Below, piece after piece: positions 27,339 through 37,885 of a DNA stretch of 64,000 nucleotides. A program made the position numbers and the translations under genes. Position 1 is the first letter of the stretch. Every line of letters starts with the position of its first letter. Where the stretch lies: assembly GCA_018650465.1 (NCBI GenBank), contig JABIFY010000118.1:1-64000 (forward strand), in the 5' to 3' direction. The stretch is from Alphaproteobacteria bacterium (GTDB taxonomy: Bacteria > Pseudomonadota > Alphaproteobacteria > UBA2966). The notes below the pieces were generated by a model. That model saw nothing but the letters and a program-made list of their open reading frames with translations. It ran no database searches and had not been told where the DNA came from.

Positions 27339-28607
27339 TCAGGCTGCCTGAGTTTGTTGGCTGCCAGATGTGTCCGGATGTTTGTAGATGATGCCATCTT
27401 TCATGATCATGCGCAGATTGTCTTTGTTCTGCAGGATGGTGACATCTTTTGAAGGATCACCTTTCACCAGCAGTAAATCGGCGAGGAAACCTTCTTTGAC
27501 TTGACCCAACTCGTCACCCATACCCATGATTTCGCCACCCAGCTTTGTTGCTGACAAAATGGCATCCATGGGTGACATACCAACAAGATTGACAAAATGT
27601 TCGATGTCGCGAGCATCTTTCCCGTTTGGATTCCAGATCAAACCATAGTCGCCACCTGGCAAAACCCGAACACCGCGTTTGTGCAGCTCTGCCATGTTTT
27701 CTGCACCTGTTTCCAACTCATATTTAAATCCGGCAGCAATAGCGTCCTCATGTGAAATGCCATGTTCGCCGGCTTCGTAGACAGCGGCATAAGTTACGCC
27801 AAGTGTCGGCCCGACGAATATTTCGTCTTTTTGCGCTTCCAGCATATCCATGGCTTCTTCGTCGATCAGGGTAGCGTGATAGATGATTTTGGCACCATGA
27901 CGCAGGGACATTTTGACGGATTCCGCACTGCGGGCATGGGACGCAAAACGAAGCCCAAATCCATGTGCTACTTGCGCCACGGCGGCAACTTCTTCTTCAG
28001 TCATGACCGTATGTTGGGCCTTGGCCCAAGGCATGGCATTGTCACCTGACGGATTGATTTTCAGTGTGTCGACGCCATCGCGAACGCACTCGCGTGCCGC
28101 TTTGCGAAATTCATCAGCGCCGTCGCAGACCAGGCCAAAAGTCTCGCGGTACATATGACGCATGGCGACATCGCCCAGGTTACCAGTCACGGTGAGCTCA
28201 GGGCTGGCACACAACATACGCGGGCCGACCATCATGCCATCGTTGATAAAGTTGCGGACTGCGATTTCAACGCGTGGCTTGGCGGATGCTGCACCAAACA
28301 AGCTGGTGAAACCGGCATCGAACAACACCCGGGCGAAATGGGCCGTCAGAAGTGTATGCTCTTCTGGTGGCGTGTCACCGATATCTTCAAACACATTGAT
28401 GTCCGTAAAACTGGCATGGGCATGGGCTTCGACAAGTCCTGGCATCAAGATGCAGCCTTGACCATCAATGATCGTCTGCCCCTCTCGCGCCAATGGCGTC
28501 GGGCTGATCTTGTGAATACGGTTGCCCTGAATTTCAACTTCAGCTGCAAATGGTTCAGCGCCGCTGCAATCCAGGACGTTGATATTAGTGAGAATGGTAT
28601 TGGTCAT
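27339..28607 (-). CDS. metal-dependent amidohydrolase family protein
   Basis: GCILMPGLVEAHAHASF; HGAKIIYHATLIDEEAMDMLEA; VLPGGDYGLIW; GFLADLLLVKGDPSKDVTIL. Confidence 0.9.
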   Translation of the reverse strand: MTNTILTNINVLDCSGAEPFAAEVEIQGNRIHKISPTPLAREGQTIIDGQGCILMPGLVEAHAHASFTDINVFEDIGDTPPEEHTLLTAHFARVLFDAGFTSLFGAASAKPRVEIAVRNFINDGMMVGPRMLCASPELTVTGNLGDVAMRHMYRETFGLVCDGADEFRKAARECVRDGVDTLKINPSGDNAMPWAKAQHTVMTEEEVAAVAQVAHGFGLRFASHARSAESVKMSLRHGAKIIYHATLIDEEAMDMLEAQKDEIFVGPTLGVTYAAVYEAGEHGISHEDAIAAGFKYELETGAENMAELHKRGVRVLPGGDYGLIWNPNGKDARDIEHFVNLVGMSPMDAILSATKLGGEIMGMGDELGQVKEGFLADLLLVKGDPSKDVTILQNKDNLRMIMKDGIIYKHPDTSGSQQTQAA

Positions 28608-30181
28608 TGGTTTTTTCCTGTCGTGTTCGCCGGGGGAATGGATGTGTTTTCGGGCAGGTGGGGAAGGTGGAGGCGAACCGTCGTGCCAACACCCGGATTA
28701 CTTTGAATTTCGAGCTTGCCGCCGTGAAGCTCGACGAGTGAATTTGTAATGGTCAATCCCAGGCCCGTTCCTTCTTGCGCCAGATAGGGATCACCTTCGG
28801 CACGCGTGAAGGGCTCAAGCGCGCGTGGCATGAATTCTGCCGGTATGCCAGGCCCTGTGTCCTGAACTTCGATCAAATGATTTTCTTCTGAAAAACCCGC
28901 CTTCAATATTACCTTGCCGTTTTCTGGCGTGAATTTAATGGCGTTAGACAGCAAGTTCAAAAGCATCTGTTTCACAGCACGTTTATCGACAAACATTCGC
29001 GGAATGCCATCCTGTATCTGAACACTGAAGTGTATGGATTTTCTTTTGGCACCATTCTTGATGATCGGATTGCAGCTGTTCAGGATATCGACGAAGAAGA
29101 GGTATTCCCGATTCAGGGATTGTTCGCCGGCTTCGATAGATGACAAATCGAGAATGTCATCGATCAAATTCAACAAATGCTCACTACTGGAATGAATATC
29201 TCCGGCATATTCCAGATATTTGTGGTTGCCGAGTTCTCCGAAAAACTGGCCCGAGAGCATTTCTGAAAAGCCGATAATGGCGTTCAGTGGCGTGCGCAAT
29301 TCGTGGCTCATGGTGGCGAGGAATTCTGATTTGGCCTGGTTTGCCTGCTCCGCTTCAATCAGTGCCTTTCGCAGGTTTTCTTCCATGAGATAATGATCAC
29401 TAATATCGATAATGGTATTTTGCACAAAAGGCTGGCCGTCCCACTCCACCATCTGGGCCGATAAACGCAGCCAAATACTGCTTCCGTCTTTTCTCAGGCC
29501 TTCGTATTCATAGATATTCGGAGCCTTCTCGCCCTTCAGGCGTTGTTCCCGATATTGCTTGAGACGTTTGTGTTCCTTTGGTGCAACCAGAACACCGAGA
29601 GAGGGCAGTGCCAGCATTTCCTCTTTTGTCTCGAACCCGTAAATCCTGACTGCAGCTTCGTTGATGAAAAGCGGGGTCCAGTCTGGCGAAATGACAAGAA
29701 TAGCCTCCAGCATGCCATCTGCGAGAGCCAGAAAGCGTTTATCAGATTCCAGTGCCGCCTGTTGAACATTTGCGACCGCGCGTCTGTCTCTGGCCGTTTG
29801 CGACAGGTTTTTTAAAATACCGCCAAGTAATGCTAGCCAGCTATCGTCCCCATTTCTGATCAGATAATTCTGAACCCCGAAAGACAGAGCCTCTGCCGCG
29901 ACGGCCTCATACCCTTTGTTGACGATCAACAGGACAGGCAGGTTCTTGTCTTGATCCAGCAGCGTGCGGGCAATCTCACATCCGTTTGTACCCATCAGAT
30001 GATGGTCGATGACAACAGCTTCGCATTGTTGTCCACGTCCACGCTCCAACAGGTCAGATGCGTCCTGTATATAGTCGACGCTAAATCCTTCGGACGCGAT
30101 GATACCTGTAACTGATTCGATAAAGTCAGGGTCTTGCGACAGGAACAATATCTTGTTTTGGATTTCAGTAGTGACTTCCAT
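28604..30181 (-). CDS. receiver-PAS-histidine kinase protein
   Basis: N-terminal receiver-like domain (VVIDHHLMGTNGCEIA), PAS, EFLATMSHELRTPLNAIIGFSEML H-box, DTGPGIP and GTGLGLTITNSLVELHGG. Confidence 0.9.
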   Translation of the reverse strand: MEVTTEIQNKILFLSQDPDFIESVTGIIASEGFSVDYIQDASDLLERGRGQQCEAVVIDHHLMGTNGCEIARTLLDQDKNLPVLLIVNKGYEAVAAEALSFGVQNYLIRNGDDSWLALLGGILKNLSQTARDRRAVANVQQAALESDKRFLALADGMLEAILVISPDWTPLFINEAAVRIYGFETKEEMLALPSLGVLVAPKEHKRLKQYREQRLKGEKAPNIYEYEGLRKDGSSIWLRLSAQMVEWDGQPFVQNTIIDISDHYLMEENLRKALIEAEQANQAKSEFLATMSHELRTPLNAIIGFSEMLSGQFFGELGNHKYLEYAGDIHSSSEHLLNLIDDILDLSSIEAGEQSLNREYLFFVDILNSCNPIIKNGAKRKSIHFSVQIQDGIPRMFVDKRAVKQMLLNLLSNAIKFTPENGKVILKAGFSEENHLIEVQDTGPGIPAEFMPRALEPFTRAEGDPYLAQEGTGLGLTITNSLVELHGGKLEIQSNPGVGTTVRLHLPHLPENTSIPPANTTGKNQ

Positions 30182-30413
30182 GGCCGTTCTGCAGGCGACT
30201 GTCGTTGAGGTATATTAACTGAATTCGGGGGGGAACCGGAGAATGCATCAACTTCTGATTTAATGCAATAAATAATACTTATTAATGCACGTGATTTACT
30301 TTATCGAGCAGAATTTTGTCCTTAATCCTCCTGCCGTTCCAGGCTGGACTTGTGGTTGAACGACAATTCCGCCTAAATACCCGCTACTTATCAAGCGACA
30401 GGATTTTAATTAA

Positions 30414-30878
30414 ATGGACGAAATGGCAATTGCGCGCGCCTTCCACGTCGTATCTGTTATTGCCTGGATTGGTGGCGTGTATCTGGTGACCTTTGTCGTG
30501 CTTCCTGCGGTCCGCAACATGGACGAAGCCCTGGACCAGATCAGGAGCTTTGACGACATCGAAAGCCGTTTTGGTGGGCATGCCAAAGTCATGGTTCTGA
30601 CGGCTGGGGCAAGTGGCTTTTACATGCTGTATAAACTGGATGCCTGGGACCGTTATGCCAACCTGGATTTCTGGTGGCTTCATGCCATGACCCTGATTTG
30701 GGGTCTCTTTACACTTGTCCTGTTTATCCTCGAACCTTTGTTTCTCCACGCCTGGTTTGACAAGCGGGCTCAGGAAGCACCGGCAGAAACTTTTGCCATG
30801 GTGGCGCGGTTCCATCAATTTATTCTGATTATCAGTCTGATAACTGCTTTCGGGGCTGTTGCCGGGGCCCATGGATAA
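30414..30878 (+). CDS. small membrane protein, CopD-like
   Basis: ARAFHVVSVIAWIGGVYLVTFVVLPAV and further TM segments. Confidence 0.65.
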   Translation: MDEMAIARAFHVVSVIAWIGGVYLVTFVVLPAVRNMDEALDQIRSFDDIESRFGGHAKVMVLTAGASGFYMLYKLDAWDRYANLDFWWLHAMTLIWGLFTLVLFILEPLFLHAWFDKRAQEAPAETFAMVARFHQFILIISLITAFGAVAGAHG

Positions 30879-31040
30879 CGCTCATCTGCGATAATTTGAC
30901 ACACCTGTAAAAAAATTCTGCCAAATTGCTGTTTTTACTGTCTGTAAGCGGGTCTTGCCTGATATGACAGATACTGGCTGGTATTTTACGCCGTCCACAG
31001 CATTTGAAAGCCCCTGAAACCAGAGAGATTCAGTAAAACC

Positions 31041-33068
31041 ATGACGATCCGCGATATCAATTTTGACAATCCTGCGCTGTTGTCACCAACACGCGCCTTG
31101 CCCACCAGTGTTGCCATTATTGGTGCCGGAACGATCGGTCCAGATATTGGCTATTACCTGAAAAGCGCCTTGCCGGATCTGGAGCTTGTGCTGATTGACA
31201 TAAATGAAACAGCCCTGGAAAAGGCGCTGTCCCGGATCGAAAATTATGTTGAAAAAGGGCTGGCCCGCAAAAAACTCTCACCGGCCATTGCCGACAAGGT
31301 CAAGTCGAATATCGTGACCTCGACAGATTATCAGGCGTTGGCCCACTGTGACTGGGTACTGGAAGCAGCAACCGAGAATCTTGATCTCAAGAAAAAAATC
31401 TTCAGTGATGTTGAGGCCCTGGTGAGCGCGGATGCATTGATTACCTCCAACACCAGTTCTTTACCTGCCGAACGACTCTTTAGTCATTTGCAGCACCCGG
31501 CGCGTGCGACTGTTACCCATTTCTTTGCGCCGGCCTTCAAAAATCCGGCTGTGGAAGTTGTGGAATGGGCAAAATCTGACGAGGACGTCATCGACTATCT
31601 TCGCTGGTTTTTTTACCAAACCGGCAAGGTACCCCTGGTCACAGATGATGCTGTCTGTTTTATGCTGGACCGGGTTTTTGATAACTGGTGTAACGAAGCC
31701 GCCTTGTTGCTGGATGTGGCAACACCGGCAGAGATTGATAGTGTCACAACAGAATTCGTTCATGCCGGACCATTTTTTGTCCTGAACATGGCAAACGGTA
31801 ACCCCATCATTGTTGAAACCAACACGCTTCAGATGGAGGAGGAGGGCGAGCATTATCGCCCTGCCGATATTTTCAACACCATTGACGAACGCTGGGAAAC
31901 CATTCCACCAGGGGCGGGTATGGAGGTGGATGCCAATAAAGCCAAAACCATCCGCGACCGTATGCTGGGTATCCTGTTTTCCCAAACGGTCGATATTCTG
32001 GATCGCAATATCGGTGATGCCGCCGATCTTGACCTGGGTTGTGTTCTGGCCCTGGGCTTTAAAAAAGGCCCCATAGAATTAATGAAGGAAATGGGTGAAG
32101 CCGAAGTTCAGCGCATCATGGCTGAATTCGCCGCCTGGAAATCCGGTATGCCCCAGCCGCAAAATGCCATTGCCGGTTATTGGAATTATCTGCGTTACGT
32201 TTTGGTTAGTGAAGTTGACGATACTCTGGTCATCACGTTGCGTCGCCCGGAAGCGATGAATGCCTTGCACGATGATATGACCAATGAAATTCTGAATGTC
32301 ATCCAGGCCAATGAAGGGCGCGATGACATCAAAGGATTTGTTATTACCGGCTATGGCACCCAGGCTTTTTGTGCCGGTGCGGATATTGGACGTTTCCCCA
32401 CAATGCTGGGTGACAAGCAACAAAGCATCGAATATTCGCGCGACTGTTCAAAGTTGCTGGTGCACCTCGATCAGATGAATAAGCCCGTCGTCGCGGCCCT
32501 GAATGGCCTTGCGCTGGGTGGCGGTCTGGAACTTGCAACACGTTGCCATGCGCTGATTGGTGTCTCTTCCGCCTGGATGCAGTTGCCGGAAATCACACTT
32601 GGTATCGTCCCTGGCATTGGGGCCATGGTGATCCCTTATCGCCGTTGGCCTGAAGCCGCGGATACTTTTCATGGCATGTTGTTGAAGGCGGAAAAACTGA
32701 CAGCAACCCAAGCTGTTGAGATCGGCATGCTGCATAGCCTGGTCGAAGACCCCGCAAAGCTTATTCAATCTGCCGCCATTATTGTCAAAACCCTGGCGGC
32801 TGACGGATCGCACATCGCGAATTCTCCCGTGCAGATTTCAGCCATGCCGACGGATGTCACTCAAAGTGCAACGGGCCAGGTTCTCAGTCAGCAGATTGTC
32901 GGAATCATTTCCAAAGCGGTCGTCGATGCAGCGGCTGCCCCGTCATTGAATGAGGCCCTTGAAACCGGGTATGCGGCCTTTGGCGACAGCGCCTGTACAG
33001 CCGCTGCCAAAGAAGGCATCAGTGCATTTGGTGAACGTCGCAAGCCTGATTTCGCGACGACCGGTTAA
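31041..33068 (+). CDS. 3-hydroxyacyl-CoA dehydrogenase / enoyl-CoA hydratase fusion (HCDH first, ECH second)
   Basis: VAIIGAGTIGPDIGYYL Rossmann, EAATENLDLKKKIFSDVE, THFFAPAFKNPAVEVVEW; C-terminal AFCAGADIGRF, NGLALGGGLELATRCHALIG, LPEITLGIVPGIG. Confidence 0.9.
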   Translation: MTIRDINFDNPALLSPTRALPTSVAIIGAGTIGPDIGYYLKSALPDLELVLIDINETALEKALSRIENYVEKGLARKKLSPAIADKVKSNIVTSTDYQALAHCDWVLEAATENLDLKKKIFSDVEALVSADALITSNTSSLPAERLFSHLQHPARATVTHFFAPAFKNPAVEVVEWAKSDEDVIDYLRWFFYQTGKVPLVTDDAVCFMLDRVFDNWCNEAALLLDVATPAEIDSVTTEFVHAGPFFVLNMANGNPIIVETNTLQMEEEGEHYRPADIFNTIDERWETIPPGAGMEVDANKAKTIRDRMLGILFSQTVDILDRNIGDAADLDLGCVLALGFKKGPIELMKEMGEAEVQRIMAEFAAWKSGMPQPQNAIAGYWNYLRYVLVSEVDDTLVITLRRPEAMNALHDDMTNEILNVIQANEGRDDIKGFVITGYGTQAFCAGADIGRFPTMLGDKQQSIEYSRDCSKLLVHLDQMNKPVVAALNGLALGGGLELATRCHALIGVSSAWMQLPEITLGIVPGIGAMVIPYRRWPEAADTFHGMLLKAEKLTATQAVEIGMLHSLVEDPAKLIQSAAIIVKTLAADGSHIANSPVQISAMPTDVTQSATGQVLSQQIVGIISKAVVDAAAAPSLNEALETGYAAFGDSACTAAAKEGISAFGERRKPDFATTG

Positions 33069-33078
33069 GGGGAAAGAT

Positions 33079-33486
33079 TTGATCGAAGGCAATATTCCTG
33101 AAGGGTTTTTTGCAAACGAGCGCAATAGTCCGTTGACCGATCCATGGGAGCCGATTTATGTGCGTCGCACGGACGAGAGCCTTAATATCGGGTTATGGCT
33201 GCGTGAAGAACATTGCAACGCGCGTGGCTTTGCCCATGGTGGGTTGATCTCGGCCCTGGCCGACAACTCCATGGGTCATACATGCTTGACAGCTTATGAG
33301 ATGAAGACGTCGCTGGTGACAGTGAACCTCGCCATCGATTTTATTGGCATTGTCAAAATTGGCGCCTGGTTGGAATTTAATTCTGAAACAGTCAAAGCCG
33401 GCAAGAGCCTCGCCTTTGCGCAATGCATGGTCACAGCGGATGGCAAGTTATGCGCCCGCGGACATTCCACGTTCAAGGTCGTTTGA
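33079..33486 (+). CDS. PaaI-family hotdog thioesterase
   Basis: GFAHGGLISALADNSMGHTCLTAYEMKTSLVTVNLAIDFIG; likely TTG start. Confidence 0.8.
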   Translation: MIEGNIPEGFFANERNSPLTDPWEPIYVRRTDESLNIGLWLREEHCNARGFAHGGLISALADNSMGHTCLTAYEMKTSLVTVNLAIDFIGIVKIGAWLEFNSETVKAGKSLAFAQCMVTADGKLCARGHSTFKVV

Positions 33487-33487
33487 G

Positions 33488-34510
33488 ATGTCCGCAAGGG
33501 ATCTGTTTTCAGATAACTATTTTGACGCCCGCCAACGTTTCCTGAAATCAGCGTCGCAGGCCGGGCTTGCCGTAGAGACATTTGAACATCCTGAAGTCAC
33601 CGACAACCAAGGCACTATAGCGACAGATGTTGCCCGCCTGGGGCCCAACAGTGCGAAGAATGTCTTGTTTGTGCTGTCCGGTGTGCATGGTACCGAGTTA
33701 ACCGCTGGGTCAGGCCTTCAGCTTGGCTTGATGGCGGAATATGCGGACCATATGCCTGCTGATACGGCAATCGTTTTAGTTCATGCGGTTAACGCAGTGG
33801 GCAGTTCGCGCTGTCGTCGGACAGATGAAGGTAACGTCGACCCCAATCGCAATGTGCGGGACTTTGGCAAACCCCTGCCGGTGAATGAAGCTTATGCATC
33901 ACTGCACCAAGCTATTTGTCCTGAGGAATGGACAGGAGCAGGGCGCCTGATTGCCGAGACGGAAATATCATCATGGATCAAAAAAAATGGTCAGGACGGT
34001 CTGACCAAGAATGTTCTGCGTGGCCAATATGATTTTCCCGACGGATTATTTTATGGTGGCAAGCAACGTGTCTGGTGCGTTGAAAATCTTTCGCGCATTG
34101 TCAAATCCCACGCCGACAATGCATCACGGGTCGCTGTACTTGATCTGCATACAGGTCTGGGCCCCAAGGGTTATGGCGAAGCTATGCGCATGCATGAAGT
34201 CGCACGCGACGGTGCCGACTGGGAATTGATTGGCGGCCTGGTCGTTGATCTGATTGACGAAGTTGTCACAGCCCCCAACGGCCTGAAAGTCTTGCTTGAG
34301 TTTGGCACCGTTGATTTTGACACTATTCTGGAAGCCCAACGCGCTGACAACTGGCTGATGCGCCAAGGTGATCCGGATACGGTCGAAGGACGCCAGATCA
34401 AGGCCAACATCAAGGCTGCCTTGTTTGTTGACGAAGCAGACTGGTGCCGAGACCTGCTTGATCAGACGCAGAAAATTACGGCGGATTTGCTAGCCGAGCT
34501 TGTTCAATAA
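33488..34510 (+). CDS. M14-like metallopeptidase / DUF2817 family
   Basis: VLFVLSGVHGTELTAGSGLQ, EGNVDPNRNVRDF, VLDLHTGLGPKG, VLLEFGTVDF. Confidence 0.8.
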   Translation: MSARDLFSDNYFDARQRFLKSASQAGLAVETFEHPEVTDNQGTIATDVARLGPNSAKNVLFVLSGVHGTELTAGSGLQLGLMAEYADHMPADTAIVLVHAVNAVGSSRCRRTDEGNVDPNRNVRDFGKPLPVNEAYASLHQAICPEEWTGAGRLIAETEISSWIKKNGQDGLTKNVLRGQYDFPDGLFYGGKQRVWCVENLSRIVKSHADNASRVAVLDLHTGLGPKGYGEAMRMHEVARDGADWELIGGLVVDLIDEVVTAPNGLKVLLEFGTVDFDTILEAQRADNWLMRQGDPDTVEGRQIKANIKAALFVDEADWCRDLLDQTQKITADLLAELVQ

Positions 34511-34546
34511 TCGGGCTCGCTCAATAAGTTGAGCTGGTTCAATAAT

Positions 34547-36235
34547 TCAGGCCGTTTTGCTTTCTTCCAGGCCAAGTTCCTCGATCATGGCATCCCGCAT
34601 GATAAATTTCTGGATCTTGCCTGTGACCGTCATGGGAAATTCTTCAACAAATCGAACGTAACGCGGAATTTTGTAGTGGGCGATCTGCCCCTTGCAATAA
34701 TCCTTGACCCCGTCTTCTGTCAGATTTGCGCCGTCGTTCAACGTGATCCAGGCGCAGATTTCTTCACCATACTTTTCATCGGGCACACCAAACACCTGGA
34801 CATCCTGGACAGCATCGATGCCAAAAAGGTATTCTTCAATCTCGCGAGGATAGACGTTTTCGCCGCCCCGAATGACCATATCCTTCAATCGCCCTACGAT
34901 GTTACCATAACCATCTTCGTCAATAGTCGCGAGGTCACCGGTATGCATCCAGCCAGCCTTATCAATGGCCCTGGCCGACTGTTCAGGGTCCCCCCAATAG
35001 CCTTGCATTACGGAATAACCGCGGGTCAAAAATTCACCCGTTACACCTGGTGCCACAATTCGACCGTCCTCGTCGATAACTTTGGCTTCCACATGCGGCA
35101 TGATTTGGCCGACCGTAGATACGCGTCTTTCCAGTGGATCATCGGTGCTGCTTTGAAAGCTGACCGGACTGGTTTCAGTCATGCCATAAGCGATGGTGAC
35201 CTGATCCATATTCATCTCGGCAATGACACGCTTCATGACCTCGACCGGGCAGGGGGATCCCGCCATGATTCCGGTGCGCAATGTTGAAAGATCGTAATTC
35301 AGAAAATCAGGATGCTCCAGTTCAGCAATGAACATGGTTGGTACGCCATGCAAACCAGTACATTTTTCGTCTTCAACGGCTTTCAGAACAGAGCCGGGTT
35401 CAAAGGCTTCGTCTGGATAGATGATGGCAGCACCGTGGGTCAGGCAGGCCAGGTTGCCCAGGACCATGCCAAAACAATGGTATAACGGCACCGGTACGCA
35501 TAGCCGATCTTCCGGAGTCAGGTTCATGGCTTCACCGACAAAGAAACCGTTGTTGAGAATGTTGAAATGAGTCAGGGTGGCGCCTTTGGGAAAGCCCGTT
35601 GTGCCACTGGTAAACTGTACATTGATGTGATCATCAAATTGCAGCTCACTGGACAACTCTTTCAGACGGTCGTTGCTTTCTGGCGTTGCCGCCGCAGAGA
35701 TATGGGAAAACTGAAACGTGCCTGGGACCTCATCACCGCCGATGAGCACGACTGATTTCAGATCAGGCAAGCGCTGCGAGGAAAGGCTTCCGGCCTGCGA
35801 CTGATTGAGTTCCGGCGCGATTTCCCCCAGCATGGAAACATAATCGCTGGTCTTGAATGTTGCCGCCATGATCAGCATTTTGACGCCGACTTTGTTCAGG
35901 GCATATTCCAGCTCTGATATCCGATAAGCCGGGTTGATATTTACCAAAATTATGCCGGCCTTGGCCGTTGCAAATTGGGTGACCAGCCACTCACTGTTGT
36001 TGGGCGACCAGATGCCGACCCGATCTCCAGGCACCAGACCCATGGCGAGTAACCCGGCAGCACAGGCATCAACTTGTTTTCCCAGTTCCGCATAGGTCCA
36101 GCGGATATTCTGGTGCACAACCACCAATGCTTCGCGGTCCGCCCATTCTTCGACAGCCTTGTCGAAGTTCTGACCGATTGTTTCTCCGATCAAAGGTGTT
36201 GTGCTGGCACCATGGACGTATGACTGGGTAAGCAT
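34547..36235 (-). CDS. AMP-forming fatty-acid-CoA ligase
   Basis: [79 protein letters not shown]. Confidence 0.92.
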   Translation of the reverse strand: MLTQSYVHGASTTPLIGETIGQNFDKAVEEWADREALVVVHQNIRWTYAELGKQVDACAAGLLAMGLVPGDRVGIWSPNNSEWLVTQFATAKAGIILVNINPAYRISELEYALNKVGVKMLIMAATFKTSDYVSMLGEIAPELNQSQAGSLSSQRLPDLKSVVLIGGDEVPGTFQFSHISAAATPESNDRLKELSSELQFDDHINVQFTSGTTGFPKGATLTHFNILNNGFFVGEAMNLTPEDRLCVPVPLYHCFGMVLGNLACLTHGAAIIYPDEAFEPGSVLKAVEDEKCTGLHGVPTMFIAELEHPDFLNYDLSTLRTGIMAGSPCPVEVMKRVIAEMNMDQVTIAYGMTETSPVSFQSSTDDPLERRVSTVGQIMPHVEAKVIDEDGRIVAPGVTGEFLTRGYSVMQGYWGDPEQSARAIDKAGWMHTGDLATIDEDGYGNIVGRLKDMVIRGGENVYPREIEEYLFGIDAVQDVQVFGVPDEKYGEEICAWITLNDGANLTEDGVKDYCKGQIAHYKIPRYVRFVEEFPMTVTGKIQKFIMRDAMIEELGLEESKTA

Positions 36236-36289
36236 TTGTGTAACTCCTGAATATGGTTTCAGGAATTGTAGTCAATTTGTTCAGCCATA

Positions 36290-36326
36290 AAAAGACCCGG
36301 CAACCAGGGCGTATGATTGCCGGGAG
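36290..36326 (-). terminator. Rho-independent terminator for 36351-36800
   Basis: Minus strand CCCGGCAATCATACGCCCTGGTTGCCGGGTCTTTTT. Confidence 0.7.
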
Positions 36327-36350
36327 GTTCAGCGTTACTGGTTTGTGTCG

Positions 36351-36800
36351 TTATACAAGGCTTGTTTGCCCTGAGACCTGGCCTTTTGCGTTGAAAACAC
36401 CCATGAATTCCAACAGACCCAGAATGGCAACAATGACAGCAATACCGATAACCAGGATCAGGCCGGTGCTTGTGAAAACTTCAGGCCACACAGTCAGGAT
36501 TGCGATGCTTGCGACGACCCAGAACACATCCATTGCTAAGACCAGCTTTGCTTGCAACAGGTTCAGGTGTTGTGGTCGGCTGACCAGCCAGACATCGACA
36601 GCGAAAACAAAAATAGCCAGACCGCCTGCAAGTAAAACCATCTCCATGTCGAAGCCAAATATCTTGACAGGTTGCGCCATCATCAGTGAAGCGATGGGGC
36701 CAGCCGCGATCATGAGTACAAGGCCGGACAATACGGAGAACAGGGCATTGGCCCGAAGTGTTTGCCGGAGAAAAGTCTGGTTTGACTGATTAGTGTTCAT
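36351..36800 (-). CDS. hypothetical four-TM membrane protein
   Basis: Four hydrophobic segments; RBS and dedicated terminator. Confidence 0.65.
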   Translation of the reverse strand: MNTNQSNQTFLRQTLRANALFSVLSGLVLMIAAGPIASLMMAQPVKIFGFDMEMVLLAGGLAIFVFAVDVWLVSRPQHLNLLQAKLVLAMDVFWVVASIAILTVWPEVFTSTGLILVIGIAVIVAILGLLEFMGVFNAKGQVSGQTSLV

Positions 36801-36880
36801 AATGTTGATCCTCGTTTCTGGTTTGAGTTGACCTTTTGATCCGCTTGATCACAGACTTATCCGAACCTGAGGTGTGGCTG

Positions 36881-36901
36881 CAATTACCTGCCAGGTAGTT
36901 G
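36881..36901. promoter_or_regulatory. inverted repeat in the XRE/membrane-protein divergent region
   Basis: CAATTACCTG-C-CAGGTAGTTG, one mismatch. Confidence 0.45.
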
Positions 36902-36933
36902 CGGCAAAATAAATTGACGGCAAAATGTGAGGC

Positions 36934-37743
36934 ATGATGAATACAGCCCAAAACGACTTTGCGCTCCTGTTGAAATCCTGGCGCGCCAAATGCGGGGTCA
37001 GTCAGCTGGAACTCAGCCTGCGCTGCGAAGTCTCTCAAAAACACATCAGTTTCCTGGAGCTTGCGCGCAACAGCCCCAGCAAGATCATGGTTTTGTTGAT
37101 CTGTGATGCGCTTGAAATTCCGCTCAGAGACCGCAACACATTGCTGCTGGCCGCAGGTTTTGCGCCGGGCTATCGCGAGAGCGATTTAAGCGCCCCGGAG
37201 CTGGCTGCCGTTGATCAGGCCCTCACCATGATGATGAACCAACAGGAACCGTTTCCGGCCATGGTTGTAGATGATTGTTACAACGTATTGCGGGCCAATA
37301 TGGGTGCCATGAAGTTGCAAGGATTTGTCTATGATGTTCAGAGACCTGAGGACTTCCCCGAAACGGCCGGAAATCTGCTACACGGGTTCTTTGCCCCGGA
37401 CGGTTATCGCGACCTCATAGGCAACTGGTCCGATGTCGCACCCTGTATCCTCAAGCGCCTGCAGGTGGAGGCATGGGCGGCAGGGGACAATTCCGGATTG
37501 CAGGAATTGCTGGACGAATTGACAGGCTTTCCGGGGGTGCCGGAGGACTGGAAACAGCACGTGCCGGGCGACTGGCAATCACCTGTGCTGACCGTCGATA
37601 TCAGTAAAAATGGTGTCGATCTAAGTTTCTTTTCCACCATTGCAACCCTTGGCACGCCTCAGGATGTGACCTTGCAGGAAATCCGTATTGAGTCGTGGTT
37701 CCCGGCGGATGATGCAACTCGCCAGTTTTTCATGGACAGTTGA
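36934..37743 (+). CDS. XRE-family regulator with MmyB-like ligand-binding domain
   Basis: LLKSWRAKCGVSQLELSLRCEVSQKHISFLELARNSPSK; C-terminal FPAMVVDDCYNVLRANMGAMKL and LSFFSTIATLGTPQDVTLQEIRIESWFPAD. Confidence 0.88.
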   Translation: MMNTAQNDFALLLKSWRAKCGVSQLELSLRCEVSQKHISFLELARNSPSKIMVLLICDALEIPLRDRNTLLLAAGFAPGYRESDLSAPELAAVDQALTMMMNQQEPFPAMVVDDCYNVLRANMGAMKLQGFVYDVQRPEDFPETAGNLLHGFFAPDGYRDLIGNWSDVAPCILKRLQVEAWAAGDNSGLQELLDELTGFPGVPEDWKQHVPGDWQSPVLTVDISKNGVDLSFFSTIATLGTPQDVTLQEIRIESWFPADDATRQFFMDS

Positions 37744-37885
37744 TATCGGGCAATCAAGCTGTCGATGAAACCTGTCTGTTTATGGTACATGTCTACAAGT
37801 TGTATGGGTTATAATCACCTTGACGAATGGGCCCAGTGGACCAAAATCAGGTTTTGGAACAAACACGGCGCAAGGCACATCAGCA

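Noticed and set aside
34529-35287. 252-aa plus-strand ORF
   Set aside because: Antisense to the 3' half of an AMP-forming CoA ligase with intact motifs.
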